Origin: Amoebidium appalachense
Taxonomy: Eukaryota > Ichthyosporea
Direction: 5' to 3'
DNA: 64,000 nucleotides
Assembly: GCA_963693365.1 (NCBI GenBank)
Contig: CAVNZM010000001.1
Span: forward strand, 6,944,001 to 7,008,000
The notes beneath the pieces are model-generated. The model saw only the letters and a program-made list of their open reading frames with translations, was not told the DNA's origin and did not search any database. Position numbers and translations under genes: made by a program. Positions 30,375 through 42,329 of this stretch are shown here, one piece after another (the stretch's first letter is position 1; every line of letters begins with the position of its first letter).

Positions 30375-30932
30375 GTGTGTGTGTTGGTGTGTGAGTGTTT
30401 GTGTGTGTGCCTGCATGCGTGCGTGCGTGTGTGTTGGTGTGTGTGTGCATGCGTGTGTGCGCACGCCCGCACGCGTGCAGGTGTGTAAGTATTTTGGGGG
30501 GGTCCTAACCTGAGACAGGGCCTCCTGAACAGACGTAGCTTCTGACCAGTGAACCAAGTCCACAATGTTGCCCATCTGAAGCTCCTCGGCAGAGAACTGA
30601 TGAAAACCCCCGCCCGAATTTCAGCAATAAGGAAGACGCAACACCGGAAGCCACAGAACGGGGGGTTTTGGGGGGTGAGGGGGTTCCTAGTGTGCATGCA
30701 GGGTGGACCCTATAGGTACACACACGCTCCCCCCTATCCATGTGTACAAACACTCAAATACCGAAGGAACACACACAAACACATATACACACACATACAC
30801 AAGCACGTGCATATGCACAAACACACCATGCACACAAGCACACGCACACACGCACACACGCACACACACCGATCCACCCATCCACCCACCGACCCACCCT
30901 ACCACACACACACACACACACACACACGCACG

Positions 30933-30975
<43 letters not shown>

Positions 30976-31140
30976 AAACCTACCCCGAGGGAATAGTTTC
31001 CAGACTCCAGCGCAAACACTATCCGCCCCGTCACGTCTGTGACAAGAATCAAATCCTGAAGCCCTTCAAGTTTGGGCTCACCAAGCTCATTCCGCTTCTT
31101 TTTCTGCTGCGTTAAAACGGCTTGCTCTTCTGCATTTTTT

Positions 31141-31196
<56 letters not shown>

Positions 31197-31464
31197 ATGT
31201 CTGTGTGTGTGTGTGCTTGCATGTGCATGTGTGTGTGCTTGCATGTGTGTGTGTGGTGTGGGACCGAGCAAGAAAGGGAGAGATAGGAGGAGTGCGTGTG
31301 TCTGTGTGCATGCAATTGTGTGTGAGCGTGTGTTTGTGGCACATGCCTGTGAGTGTTTGTGCCTTTGAAAGAGGAATAGTGTGTTTGTAAGGGGGGATAG
31401 GTCGCATTTTTGTGAGGAGGAGGTCGTAATTGATATGTGAACACTAAAACCAGTCTCTCCCCCC

Positions 31465-31512
<48 letters not shown>

Positions 31513-31624
31513 AACTGGTGAGATACCCCCCTTCCTATGCAGAATCCAACTACGATACAGAGACACTCTTGTAAAAAAAACCAACATTTGCAGCAAATAA
31601 TATCTGCATCAACTCTAGCCTCCC

Positions 31625-31655
<31 letters not shown>

Positions 31656-32036
31656 AAAACCACCCCACACACTCACACAAAAAAAAAGAACACAGAAAAT
31701 TGCAAAACAATCTCTGTAGTCAGTGCATCATTTAGGCGTATAGGTTTCGATAGTATAGCGGTAGCTAGAACGTTCGTCAGTCTATTAGGGTAGAAACTAT
31801 GGAAATTTTTAGGGAAAGGGAGGGGTGTGCGTGTGTGTGTGCGCGCGCGTGTTTGTTGTTGTTGTTGTTGTTTTTTTTTGGGGGGGGGGGGGGAGGGGGG
31901 AGGGGGGGGGGGGGGGGGGGCACGTACGGTCCACCAGCATCAAGGTCTCAGCATCGACCCCCTCCAGCATCTGAATTGCCCTCTCCAGCACTTGGGTCTG
32001 CAGCAGACGCTTGCCGGTGTCCTCCGGTGCAACAAG
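22510..32036 (-). CDS. PAS-domain protein with two PAS regions and Q/N/S-rich tail (5' incomplete)
   Basis: Minus-strand exons in order: 32036-31928, 31129-30984, 30596-30510, 28822-28717, 28107-27994, 27209-27134, 26612-26415, 26036-25956, 25595-25504, 24917-24509, about 23885-23048 and 22542-22510; phases agree, giving about 762 residues. The first exon carries an amphipathic segment with [12 protein letters not shown], which resembles helix 2 of a bHLH domain. PAS-A (about 60-140) includes [12 protein letters not shown] and [12 protein letters not shown] second PAS region (about 155-270) includes [18 protein letters not shown] and [16 protein letters not shown], then a conserved-looking NTGKVEYTI strand. 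PAS domains bind ligands or partner proteins in signalling and transcription factors. A helical stretch [13 protein letters not shown] follows. The last approximately 420 residues are rich in Gln, Asn and Ser, typical of activation or disordered regions. The junction before 23885 is uncertain: the open frame extends to about 23940 without an AG. Upstream exons were not found. Confidence 0.75.
22888..23021. repeat. Dispersed repeat, copy C (partial, diverged)
   Basis: About 134 bases similar to the first part of the repeats at 29309-29540 and 32756-32987, with scattered substitutions. It sits between two G tracts in the last intron of the PAS gene. Confidence 0.8.
25060..25500. repeat. Degenerate (CA)n field
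   Basis: CA-rich DNA with several perfect blocks and a higher-order word (CACACACAACCGT) repeated around 25380-25435. It fills the PAS-gene intron that begins just after the exon ending at 25504. Confidence 0.9.
29309..29540. repeat. Dispersed 232-base repeat, copy A
   Basis: The sequence from TTTGAATGCGGAACACGG to ATCAACTGAACTTGGG is repeated at 32756-32987 with a single substitution seen (CAACTG versus CAAATG). Both copies are bracketed by G tracts. This copy lies in the PAS gene intron between exons 30596-30510 and 28822-28717. No reading frame is conserved. Confidence 0.92.
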
Positions 32037-32982
32037 CTGCAAAATTTCAAAGCAGTTTTAGACCCCCCTACGACCCACCCCATCCAATGTGCCACAGATA
32101 AATCTAGATACTCCCCCTCCTCCTCAAACCCACCACCACCACCACCGCACACCCTCTCCTCACTGTATGTCTGGGCCCCCCGCTGCTATGCCCCATAACA
32201 ACATGCTCAAAGGCCTTCAACCTGAATAGTTTTTTCCCCTTCCCATTAGGGTATCTTGTCGTGCATACTGTGAAACCGCAATAAGAAATACGAAAAGGTG
32301 TGGATCATGGACGCCAAATGAGGTAGGCGGTTGTTGATAGCCTCGGCTGGTGTTTTGTTTTGTGTCTCCACGTGTGCATGCCGGTGTGTGTGTCCGTGTG
32401 TACGTGTGTGTGATTTCAGTTCTGTTATACCTGTCAAAATTCACAAACAGAATCCGGATTGTGTGAATGGGTGTGTGCCTCATGTGCATACATCTCCGAT
32501 CGGCCGCGGGAGCAAAATGGGTCTCCCAGTGCATGTGTCTCATTAGATGTCGTCAACCCAATGGTAGAAAGGATTATAAATGTTTGCACATCAATGCGAC
32601 TCAGATTGTACCGTCCATCGATCGACCTAATAAGCACAACCCAACATCTTCTTGAAATCTTACATGTAGAGAATGGTATGAGGTGCGAGGTACCCCATAA
32701 GGAACATAGTGCAAGACAACATAACATGCAGGGGAGGGGGGGGGGGGGGGGGGGGGTTTGAATGCGGAACACGGTACGAAGTACGCATACACGACGAGAA
32801 GCATGGTGCAGGACACATGCAAAGGCAAACATTCAAGTATGCAACATCAGCCATGTGCACAGTATGCGTCATAAGCAGAGCCCATCCTCAGGGAGGACCC
32901 AAGTCATCAATTGCGTCTGAGTTTCGACCCCTTAGCCCGCGTATATACGACGCTCCAACTCAGACAGCAGCATCAAATGAAC

Positions 32983-33019
<37 letters not shown>

Positions 33020-33149
33020 GAACATCTTGAGTGAAGCCACACTAAGGAAGATCTGTTGCAGGGATTTGAACACGCATAACACAATAGATGATATGCCCAT
33101 ATTAAATTTTTTTTTTTTGTTTTTTTTTTTTTTTTTTTTTTTTGGGGGT

Positions 33150-33197
<48 letters not shown>

Positions 33198-33477
33198 CTG
33201 AAAACAGGACACTGTCAAACAACACGGACAAAAGAAGAACACGGTGTGGCAACACAACATTCACGTTATAAGTGACTCGCACATCGGGCGGACAGGTGGA
33301 CAGGCACAAGTAAGGGAGAGGAGGAGGGGGGTGGGGGGTGGATGGAGGCGGGGGGGGGGGGGGGGGGGGGGGGGGGAGCGGGGTTGTTACATACACTGCA
33401 GAGCATTGAGTACACATTCATGACGGACAACGTCATACAGAGGGGAAGGGATGGGAGGCCCTGAGGTGTGTGTGTGT

Positions 33478-33518
<41 letters not shown>

Positions 33519-33565
33519 GGGGAGGAAGGGGGCCCGGGGGGGGGGGGGGGGGGAGGGGGGTTGGC
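32037..33565. other. Upstream part of PAS gene region, mostly repeat
   Basis: Contains unassigned ordinary sequence (about 32037-32730), the 232-base repeat copy B, G tracts (32988-33018), a T-then-G composite tract (33109-33197), a further G tract (about 33350-33376) and short GT repeats (33465-33517). A minus-strand stretch at about 32280-32345 includes INNRLPHLASMI, which faintly resembles bHLH helix 1, but its splice phase does not fit the next exon. Confidence 0.5.
32756..32987. repeat. Dispersed 232-base repeat, copy B
   Basis: Nearly identical to copy A at 29309-29540, in the same orientation about 3.4 kb away and again bracketed by G tracts. It lies upstream of the first recognised PAS-gene exon. 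Confidence 0.92.
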
Positions 33566-33951
33566 TATATACCATAGTTAGCGGTATTCTTGACCTTCCT
33601 TGTCCGAATACCCGGCTCCCTTTGCCTCGGTACATTTCCGGGCCCTGGTGTTGCGCTTTCTTTCACATTTCTTTTGTCGGTTTCCGGAGATTTCGTCTCT
33701 CCACCTTCAGTGTCAGCCTCGTGTCTGCTCAACACTGCATGTGCACTCCACGCACTCAAATCCATTGGGGGCTTCGTGCGCCCTCCCCCCCGGTCCAAAT
33801 TTCCATCCATTCTACCTTGTTTCTGCTGTGTATTCCTTGATACGTTCTGTTTTGCAACCGGCACCTCCGGAAAGCCGCTTGAGGTAAAAGAAGTAAAAAA
33901 GGATGCGATGGTTTTCAGAACAACCGAAAGAAAACAGGGGGCTTCCGGCCT
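33566..33951 (-). other. Possible coding exon upstream of the PAS gene
   Basis: A minus-strand open stretch reads a hydrophilic protein segment, including SAWSAHAVLSRHEADTEGGE and a basic RTRKVKNTANY end followed directly by a GT (GTATAT) after TAT G. It has normal base composition, unlike the surrounding G tracts, and lies on the same strand just upstream of the PAS exons, so it could be their N-terminal exon. The plus strand is also open here, no bridging exon was found and phase was not confirmed. What it encodes is unknown. Confidence 0.3.
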
Positions 33952-36461
33952 CTAGATCTCTTCTCGGTTTTTGATGTACCGTTTACACTTTGCGTCCTTA
34001 ATGTAATACCGACACGGTGGCGATCTGTAGGGCAACAGACGAATGAGTACTGTCGACACAAAGAAGTTGCGAGCAGCCTGGTGTAGGTGGAACGGGGACC
34101 TTCAAGAGTCTCAAAAAAAAGATCAAAGAAGCCTTCGGGACTCGGGGGGAAGAGAGAGGAGGGGGAGGGGGGGGGGGGGGGGGGGGGTCGAATAAACCAA
34201 CGTAAAAAAAAAAAAAGTTGGAGGCACCACAGCAAGAAAAGAAGGAAGATAGAACTTCGAAGCAGGCACACCAAATACACAGGAAGAGCCTCAGGAGGGC
34301 CTACTAGTAAGAGGAGTTTGGCTCTGGCATACCCGATCCGTAGAAACTCTACAAAACACCCCGCCCGGCAGGTGACAACCTTGAGCAGACTACATCCGAG
34401 AACATCAAAACTCAAAACCCCACGAAAAAAAATGCTGCCAAGCCTTGCAGTCCGGACCACTCAGGTACATAACGTATGTTGGCAAGGTCTTACAGGGTCA
34501 CACACTGTTGGCTGCCCAAGAAAAAACACGTGTGCCCTCATGGCGCAAACACCTATCCGGAGAAATGTGTGCAAGCAAAGTGATATATGCTGACAGTCGA
34601 GAAAAACCATAACGCAGAGTCCCGGAACCATGGGACCGAAATGCGGACCTTGAATCGGGACTATTGTGACAATGATTGTTTGAAAAAGAAACCTACAGTC
34701 TTGAGTCTCAATTATGTGTGTGGAACTTCGAGAATGAGGGGCAAGTGGACCAAACGTGTGAAGCCTGCCTGGCTCCACCAATAAACGGGTTAAGCCTGCG
34801 TGAAGCCAAAGGACAGTGCACAGGCACACACACATAGTGTCATACACACACACGGCAGTCACAAGCAGAATACTACCCACTAAAATGATTGCGACGACGC
34901 CGGTTTAGCCTCATGGTCTCGGACCCGCCGCCTTCTGTCCACCGCCGGTCACTCAGACCAGTGTCACTTCGTTGCACAGTGATAGCACAGCATCGGAGTC
35001 CTTCCTAACACACTGTTACGGAGTCCTTCCTATCACACTGTTACATGCACACACCATATATAACATAGCTGTAGAAAAAAAGTTCAAGCCAAGACATTGA
35101 AGAGTGAGACTTCTCCCGTTGCGGCACGCACCTGACCGGAAATTCCCCAAATTTGACTCGGCCACATGTACAAATTTATAAGAAATTTCAGGACTTAGTC
35201 CGTCATCCTCGTTACGTCATTTCTGGCTTATCAATGGATATGTAAGCGGAAAGGGGTAAAATGCTTTTATGAGGTAAGCACATTAGACTAAGGTGTGGCG
35301 GCGGAGTGTGCGCTTGGGTCAAAACGGCGTACAGCGCGCAGCTGGCAGGTAACTTGTACGTGGGGAGAGCTGACATTCCAGAGTCTTCCTAGATGTTGAC
35401 GTTCCTCTAGCCTGGTGACGTGAGGGGGTCCTTATGTATTATCAGTTCCCAATAACTGAAAGTGAGCATTCATTACAATAGGTTTTTTTAATTTTAAAAC
35501 CTTTTCAAGGATATTAGAAGAAAATTTTGGCAATGATTATTCTTTGTACGGCCCCATGTTTCCTGTATTTAGATGGCCAATGGCCAATGAGAAATGATTG
35601 AGGCAGCAAATATTCTTCAATTATTATTGGTCGTCGGTCAAACAGCGCTACTACAATAGTACAGCGCTCGCGCGGGTGGGGGCTTGGGATTCGGGAACCA
35701 GATCTATGGGGGCCCGATAAAATAAAGCACATAGATGTCGATATTTATGTTTTCCCCGTTTATACGCCCCCATTTTTTCCCTGCAGTAATTTGGCAAATA
35801 TTTAACGTATACATGTCACTAAATTATTGTGGTTTATTAAAATAAGCGAGAAGAGTTAGGTACAAAATCAATTAGGTTTTCATCTGAAATTTGCTCATGG
35901 CCAATTTTGTATATCAATTTGACAGCACGTTCCGCTGCAAGAGTGCAGATATATGGCGCCAGCAGACTCTGACTTGGAGTGTGGTGGGAAAACTTATACC
36001 TGAATTCTTGCTTCTAAGGCATAAACTAGCTAGATATTTATGCAGGACAAAAAATTCATACACACACGAGCCTTTCTCTAGAAATGCCCGCGTGCAGCGT
36101 GCCGATTCTTTCAGTGAATCCCCGCCACCAACTTGATACGCGCAATGGCGTTGAACTCGACAGATTTCCGACACAAGGGCATTTGGGAGAGAAAAGAAAT
36201 GTATTGTTAGACCTATATTTAATTATTAAATATATGGAAAGAGTAAAACGTGTACTGAAATCCAGGAATGCAACTATCAAGCCCAATACGGCGGAAAGTT
36301 CACGTGCACCATTTCAAACATGCACGTGTATGGTAGTTCCCGCCTGCCAAATTTGGCCAGCCTGCGACTCTGGCGAGCCCAGCCACTGATGGGCCCGCTG
36401 AGGGCTCGTAAAAAAAAGACACAGTTCCCATTTTTTATTATTTACATTTTCATGTTATACT
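33952..36461. other. Gene-poor stretch, nothing assigned
   Basis: Mostly ordinary-complexity sequence with one G tract (34167-34187). Several open frames of 60-170 codons on both strands (for example 34087-34593 plus and 34461-34880 minus) overlap each other and show no domain signal. Part of the DNA from about 35500 onward may be the 5' region or flank of the LINE element that follows. Confidence 0.5.
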
Positions 36462-38580
36462 CATGCCCTTCTCCTTCACAACACTATCCGTTCTGGCTGT
36501 CGCGAGGCATGTTTCATCGACCTTAAGACTGCCTACGACACGGTTCCGACGAATTTGCTTTGGCATAAGCTGCAGCGAATCGTGGACTCCCACTTCCATT
36601 TATTTGGTCGGCTCCTTCAGGCGTTATTTGACCGTACTCATGGGGCTGCCGTTGTGAATGGGGTACTGAGTAATGGCTTTAGTCGCACTCGAGGCCTTTT
36701 GCAGGGCTCCCTTTTGAGCCCCCTTCTTTTCGATGTCTTCATTGACGACTTAGCGGTAGAAATTCAACAATTTCCAGTCGCAGGCGACTCTTGTATTTCG
36801 GGTCTTTTTTTCGCTGATGACATTGTGTTAGTCACTCATGATCCCTTCATTATGTATAACATGCTGTCTCGAGTGGATATAATCATTGGTGTTTCCGAAA
36901 TTTCATAAAAATTGGGATCGATAAATGCGGCACATTTTCACCCAATTCACATTACACACTGAACAATCAACTTATTCCGGTCGTGTCCTCCTATGACTAC
37001 TTACAATAGGTATTCCTTTTACCTCTCAGGGTATTTGCTTTGAACGCCTTTTGACTTCGCGCATTTCCCGTGCGCGTGGTCGTTTATATATTTATCAGGG
37101 AATTTTCGCAAATATTTCTAATGTTCATCCTGCTAATCTGCGCATGCTTACTCTTTATAAAGTTTTTCTTCGCCTAATTGTTTCGAATATGGCCTCCCGT
37201 TACTCTTGTGTGCCAATCCACGGCATGCACAGCGCGGAGCTCTTCGGTAATCCGATTCCTTCCAGCGTGAATTCATCCAATTTGTTTCTCGGACCTCGCG
37301 TCGGCATCCTTTGGCGGCTCCTTTGCTGAGTGAGTGTCTTTGGTCTTCCGCCGGCGAGTCAGCATATGAATGAATTAGGATTTCGCTTTTGTTTTCATTT
37401 GGCTAGGCTCCCTTCTTATCATCCTTGGGTGCAATTCCTTCCTCCTTTTGAACCTGTTCCCATGATTTCTAATGTTCGTGCGAAAGGTCCTATCGCCAAT
37501 CTATCTCCCATTCGGAGATATCCTCTTAGATATTTACCTCCTTTATTCTTCTCTTCCAATATCTATCAGCAGTATGTTACTTGGTTTCATACTCAATACC
37601 CTTTGCTTCACCATGTTGATGAAGAGTATCATGGTAGGACTCTTGAGCCCGTGCTTCTTTTTATATTAGAGACTCGCCCCTATACAATCGTTGTGTAGAT
37701 TAGCTCCTTATATTCATCCTTCCTCTCGTAAACCTACCACTCTTACTGATTTTGCCATTCTAACCCCTTCTTGTGCTATCGCTTGAAAATGTTTATTTTG
37801 GCGTTGTAATCTTTGTATCCATGACTGTTTGTGCCACTTTTGTGCCGAACCTTTTTCTCGTAAACATTTAGATAGATGTATTTATTTATCTCAGATTATT
37901 CCGTTGGAAGTTAGAAGACTGGCTTATTTAGATACCCCTGATATTAGGTCTATTGACTATCTATTAAATCACCGAATGTGTAACGAGTTTCCTCGGGTGT
38001 ATGATTATCATCACTAAGTCGTTATCTTATCCGTATCCGAGAGTAAGGTTTTTTTGTATCTTCTTCGCTGAGATATCTGTGATATCTCGATTGCCTCTAT
38101 TTCGACGAGAACATCAATAAAGTGGCTTGGCGGTGTAATCGGTTTCTGGTGTCTCCTGCTCGTATGTGTAATATGTGTGGGGGGCGGTTTACTCGCGGCT
38201 GCATATCTATCAATAAATGCAACCTGTTAGCTAATGTATTAGAACCGGAGGTTATTGGCGGTTTTATTCTCTTTTCTTCATCACTTCCTCAATATATCCG
38301 TTTTAAGATGACTATCCTAGATCACCTTATTAATGCTGCACAGTATGATATTGTGATCCGGTGCCTTAACTTTCTGTCGGAGCTACCGATGCTAGCATCT
38401 GCTTACCCATAATATGTAATAGGGGTGTCAGATCCTACGATGGCGCTCATTGTTGCCTAGCATGTACATATGTCACTGGCTGCATTTGATTGGCTGTGCT
38501 GGAAAACGCAGTAGGCCGTCGAATGTGGCTGGGCCTCCGGCAATGTCCACGCAATAAAAAGTGTGTAAACCCCATTATTA
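36462..38580 (+). pseudogene. Decayed LINE-type non-LTR retrotransposon (reverse transcriptase)
   Basis: The frame ending at 36908 shows reverse-transcriptase blocks in order: FIDLKTAYDTVP (motif A Asp), GLLQGSLLSPLLFDVFIDDL (motif B region) and LFFADDIVLVTHD (motif C, the catalytic DD pair). This enzyme copies element RNA into DNA at a nicked target. Later pieces continue in other frames, interrupted by stops and frameshifts (37051-37329, 37330-37698, 37829-38017). CHFCAEPFSRKHLDRC is the CxxC...H...C knuckle often found C-terminal to LINE reverse transcriptases. A last open piece (38122-38412) includes MCNMCGGRF. The 3' end near 38553-38580 carries AATAAA and GTGTGTAAACCCC. No endonuclease domain was seen, so the copy looks 5'-truncated and dead. 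The clade is not assigned. Confidence 0.8.
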
Positions 38581-39946
38581 AGGTGAAAAAACATTTTCAT
38601 TGGGGTTTGAACTTAGGGGAGCTTAATAGATAAGAATATATAATGATCCAATCGCTTTCGCACTCGTTCATTCACGCATTTTATTGGTCTGATGCACGTT
38701 GCAGCCTGCAGCATGATGATCATCGTAGCAACTAGAAATTTCGAACCCTTATGATCACGAACATGTCATGACATCATGGGATGATATACAAACAGCCTGA
38801 TGTTACACCTGGGGGGTTTTCCTTTTTTTTCTTTTCTTTCTTTTTTCCCCCTTTTCTTTTCCTTTCTTTTATCTTTTTAACCCTCTTTTATAGTATCCCT
38901 TTATTTCCATTTGGGCCCGGCCGAGCCGGGACCCCGGGCGGGGGGGGGGGGGGGGGGGGGGGGGGGAATGTTGGCAGGCTACGATGCAGAGCGCTGGTCA
39001 ACGTCCGGCCTGAGTCATCTGGCCTCAGATGATATATAGGTCGGGATTCGGGAAGAAGAGGAATAAATGATTTGGAGGTTTTGTAAGCAGCTTGGCACAA
39101 TGAACACTCCAAATCACGGTTTTTTAGCCACCCGGCGTGCCCGGGCCAGTCGGGAGTCTGTCGCGCACGATCCCCTTGAGAATGCAAAAATTTCGCACTC
39201 GCGTGATCATCATGTGATCGTGTGTGCTCAGGTCACACGCCAGTTGTACCGTCCGACGCAAAAACGCACAGTATTAAAAAATAAAAAGGTGGGCTTCGAA
39301 GGGATTTCTGTCTTTTCGGGGGGTACTATAATTAGTGTTTAATAGGGGGTTACAGGGGGTTCCCAGCCCAAACACCTCTAGCCCAACCCGAGTCCCTTAA
39401 TATCTCATAGGCTGCAGCGTGCGTGTGTGCGTGGGGCCTTGCTAGCAAGTTCCAGAATCCTCCCCGACATGTACATGTTGCCTGATCATCCGATGGCATC
39501 GTTTGGGCCAACGCGTACAGTCATAGGCCTCATTTTCTTTGTAATTCAGGACTTAGGAGGAAATACATCCGATAATCTTACGTTTTTGTACTTCATACTT
39601 GTGCCATCTCAAAAACCAGTCACAGCGCATTAGCTTTCTCAGAAGGGTGCAAACTAAATCGAACATGATGGATTGGATGAAAGTGGCTCCCTAATGAAAA
39701 CCCTCCAATATGGAGTGAACTGGGCCACGTGCCCACGGCTGTTCGTGCATGCAGCACACATGTACAGCTGTGCCCGCTGCATCGGGTGACGATTCGGGTC
39801 ACGGTCGGGCTCCATGTACAACAGTTACTCAGGCCATGATATTATTAGCCTAGCCACTGGGTGGTTAACGTTGGTTCACTATTAGCTAAAGGATCATGAT
39901 CATGTCTGAGCTTGGGCTGTAGTAGGGCTCGTGTACGGGCCCCCCG

Positions 39947-40000
<54 letters not shown>

Positions 40001-40272
40001 ATGATATGCCATATGCCCCCCCCCCCCCTCCCGCTGGCCATGGACGTAGACGTGTTTTTACGTCTTGTAAGACAAAATTACAGGTTTTCTCATTTTTCGA
40101 TCGCTTTCCCGTTCGAGGCTAACAAGCTAGGTGTTGCCAGGGTTAGACAATACCCCAAAAATACCCTAAAAAATACCCCACTGCCAGAAAAAAATACCCC
40201 GCCTGGAAGAGGCTGGGGTACACTACCCTTCCTGCGTAGGGTACGTGGCCGGATAGTGGAGTGTACATATAG

Positions 40273-40314
<42 letters not shown>

Positions 40315-40652
40315 AAGCACCAGCTGGGGCCGGGTGGGAATTCGGTGATAGGCTATTATTTTCATGCATGGGATAGTTCGCTCGGTTATCCAGCACTCAG
40401 CAGTCAAGTAAAATGAATTTTGGCCACCGTAATGGTAAAATTGGGGAACCTTTTGACATAATCTTAAGGTTACAATGTCATGGCCTTACACCAGTCTGAT
40501 GGTTACTTTCGTTTTTTTTGGCGCAAAACTCCCTCCCTTCAGTCAAAACACAGCCTTCAAGTCAGTTGTCAGGTGACTCAGAGCCGGTTTTTCTTTAAGT
40601 TCTCACGTGTCACGCTTTCACCCGTTTTTTTTTTTGGGCCCTTTCGCTGTAG
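38581..40652. other. Gene-poor stretch between LINE copy and possible relic exon
   Basis: Ordinary sequence broken by a T-rich block (38815-38890), a G tract (38940-38966), a poly-C block of about 50 bases (39950-39999) and another (40275-40313). Around 40150-40200 there are repeated AATACCCC words. No open frame with protein character was recognised on either strand. Confidence 0.5.
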
Positions 40653-40959
40653 GTCACTCTCTCCATTGGCAAACACGCGCTTCCTAGGGTAGCCCTTGTG
40701 GCTGCCAGCACTCGGCAGCCTGACCATCGCTTTTCAGATGGGAAGGAGCAGTCGAAGCCTGGCCCTAAAACACTCAAGTTGGGCGATTTTCTTAAACACG
40801 CTTGCGGTGGTCAAGGCAAAGAAGGCCAAGCAGTCTGGTACGGTCACCACTGAAATGTCTGTGGGCCAGGAATCGGGTGCTAATATTTCGGTTGCCAAGG
40901 AGGTGGCGGAGGTGGTGGAGGAAAATGCAGCCGTCTCTAACCCCCCCGGCCCGGGGGAA

Positions 40960-40968
<9 letters not shown>
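40653..40968 (+). other. Possible plus-strand exon or gene relic
   Basis: After an acceptor-like TGTAG at 40648-40652, one frame reads VTLSIGKHALPRVALVAAST and continues to KTLKLGDFLKHA near 40804. A different frame then reads VKAKKAKQSG and AKEVAEVVEENAAVSN up to the G tract at 40965. Both halves look like protein but lie in different frames. That would fit a small intron, a frameshifted relic, or chance. No partner exons were found. Confidence 0.25.
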
Positions 40969-40993
<25 letters not shown>

Positions 40994-41053
40994 AACGAGA
41001 GGGATATTACGTTGGAACTGGAAAGAAAGCCCAGTTGCCTGTAGGCGGAGGAG

Positions 41054-41225
41054 ACAGGCAGAGAGAGAGCTGGGAGGGTAGTGAGGGAGGGGTGGGGGTG
41101 GGGGGAGAGGGGGAGGCTTCGGAGAGAAAGAGAGACCGGGAGTCTCAGAGCACCGTGAGAGAGGGGGAGAGAGAGAGACAAAGAGACTCTTGGGGAGAGA
41201 GGGAGAGAGAGAAAGTAGAGAGGAG

Positions 41226-41290
<65 letters not shown>

Positions 41291-41485
41291 AGAGCGAGTG
41301 ATTGAAAACTGCCTGAGAGAGAGACTCGGGCGGGGGGAGGGGGGGGGGAAGGGGGGGAGACGGTGAGAGAGAGAGACAGAGAGACAGAGAGAGGGAGAGG
41401 AGGAAGAACGTGAAGAGAGAGAGACCGTCTGGAAAGCCTGAGGGAAGAGGGGGCGAGAGAGAGAGAGAGAGAGAGAGAAAGAGTA

Positions 41486-41531
<46 letters not shown>

Positions 41532-41669
41532 CGAAAGAAAGAGAGAGACTGGGGGGGGGGGGGGGGGGGGAGATAGAGAGATAGAGAGAGAGAGCGAAAG
41601 AAAGAGAGAGACTGGGGGGGAGGGGGAGAGAGAGAGAGGCAGCGAGAGGGAGGGAGGGAGGGAGGGAGG

Positions 41670-41714
<45 letters not shown>

Positions 41715-41755
41715 GGAGAGAGAGGAGAAGAGAGAGAGACTTCAGATCTATTGAA
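41054..41755. repeat. GA-rich microsatellite region with internal duplications
   Basis: About 700 bases dominated by GA repeats with short G tracts. A block containing GAAAGAAAGAGAGAGACTGG occurs twice (about 41533 and 41595), each followed by a G tract, so larger units have duplicated within the dinucleotide field. No coding content. Confidence 0.9.
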
Positions 41756-42329
41756 GGGGGTGCGCGGGCGCCCCAAGAGAGGAAGTGACCGTAAGGGAAA
41801 TCCTCAGGAGAAAGACTTATCTAAGAAACGACCACCGTTGAAGCTAGAGACACGGAGAGAACTTAGCACACAGGAATAGGTGCGAATTTGGTGACACTAA
41901 GCAAAGCTTTTCAGCGGGCGGCGCGCTGCGCGCGCCTCAGGCTATTCATTAAAGTTAGTCAGCAACGCAATGTCTCTATCCTGAGATGAACAGGCGATTA
42001 TAACACCTAAACGAAAGTTAGACTGGCTGTCTCGGGTTATAATGATGCGGGTAGGCGAGTGTGACATGCGTGCTCAGTGAAACAAAATCCCTGAGTTTCA
42101 AAAGCACCTGTATCAAGTGTGTTTTGGCTTCTCACCTGCGACGAGGGGCTCCCCGCCAGAGGATATATTTACATATTAGCGGATAGGTATACAAAGGTTT
42201 ATCTGATCTATCCAAAGTACGTATATCCTGGAAATACCCCACCTTTCGCGAGGCCAAAATGGATGACGTCACAAAACTTCGGAAAATACCCGACTTGAAA
42301 CCCAAATGTCGAACCCTGCTTCCGTACTT
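41756..42329. other. No gene seen
   Basis: Ordinary-complexity sequence between the GA-rich field and the LINE 3'-end copy. It has many stops in all frames and no recognised motif. Confidence 0.5.

Noticed and set aside
32280-32345. Minus-strand INNRLPHLASMI as a possible bHLH helix 1 for the PAS gene
   Set aside because: Its possible donors end in phase 1 or 2 whereas the next exon requires phase 0, and the loop residues do not fit.
33590-33955. Plus-strand open frame of about 120 codons
   Set aside because: The opposite strand has better protein character and matches the local gene direction; the plus frame is probably its shadow.
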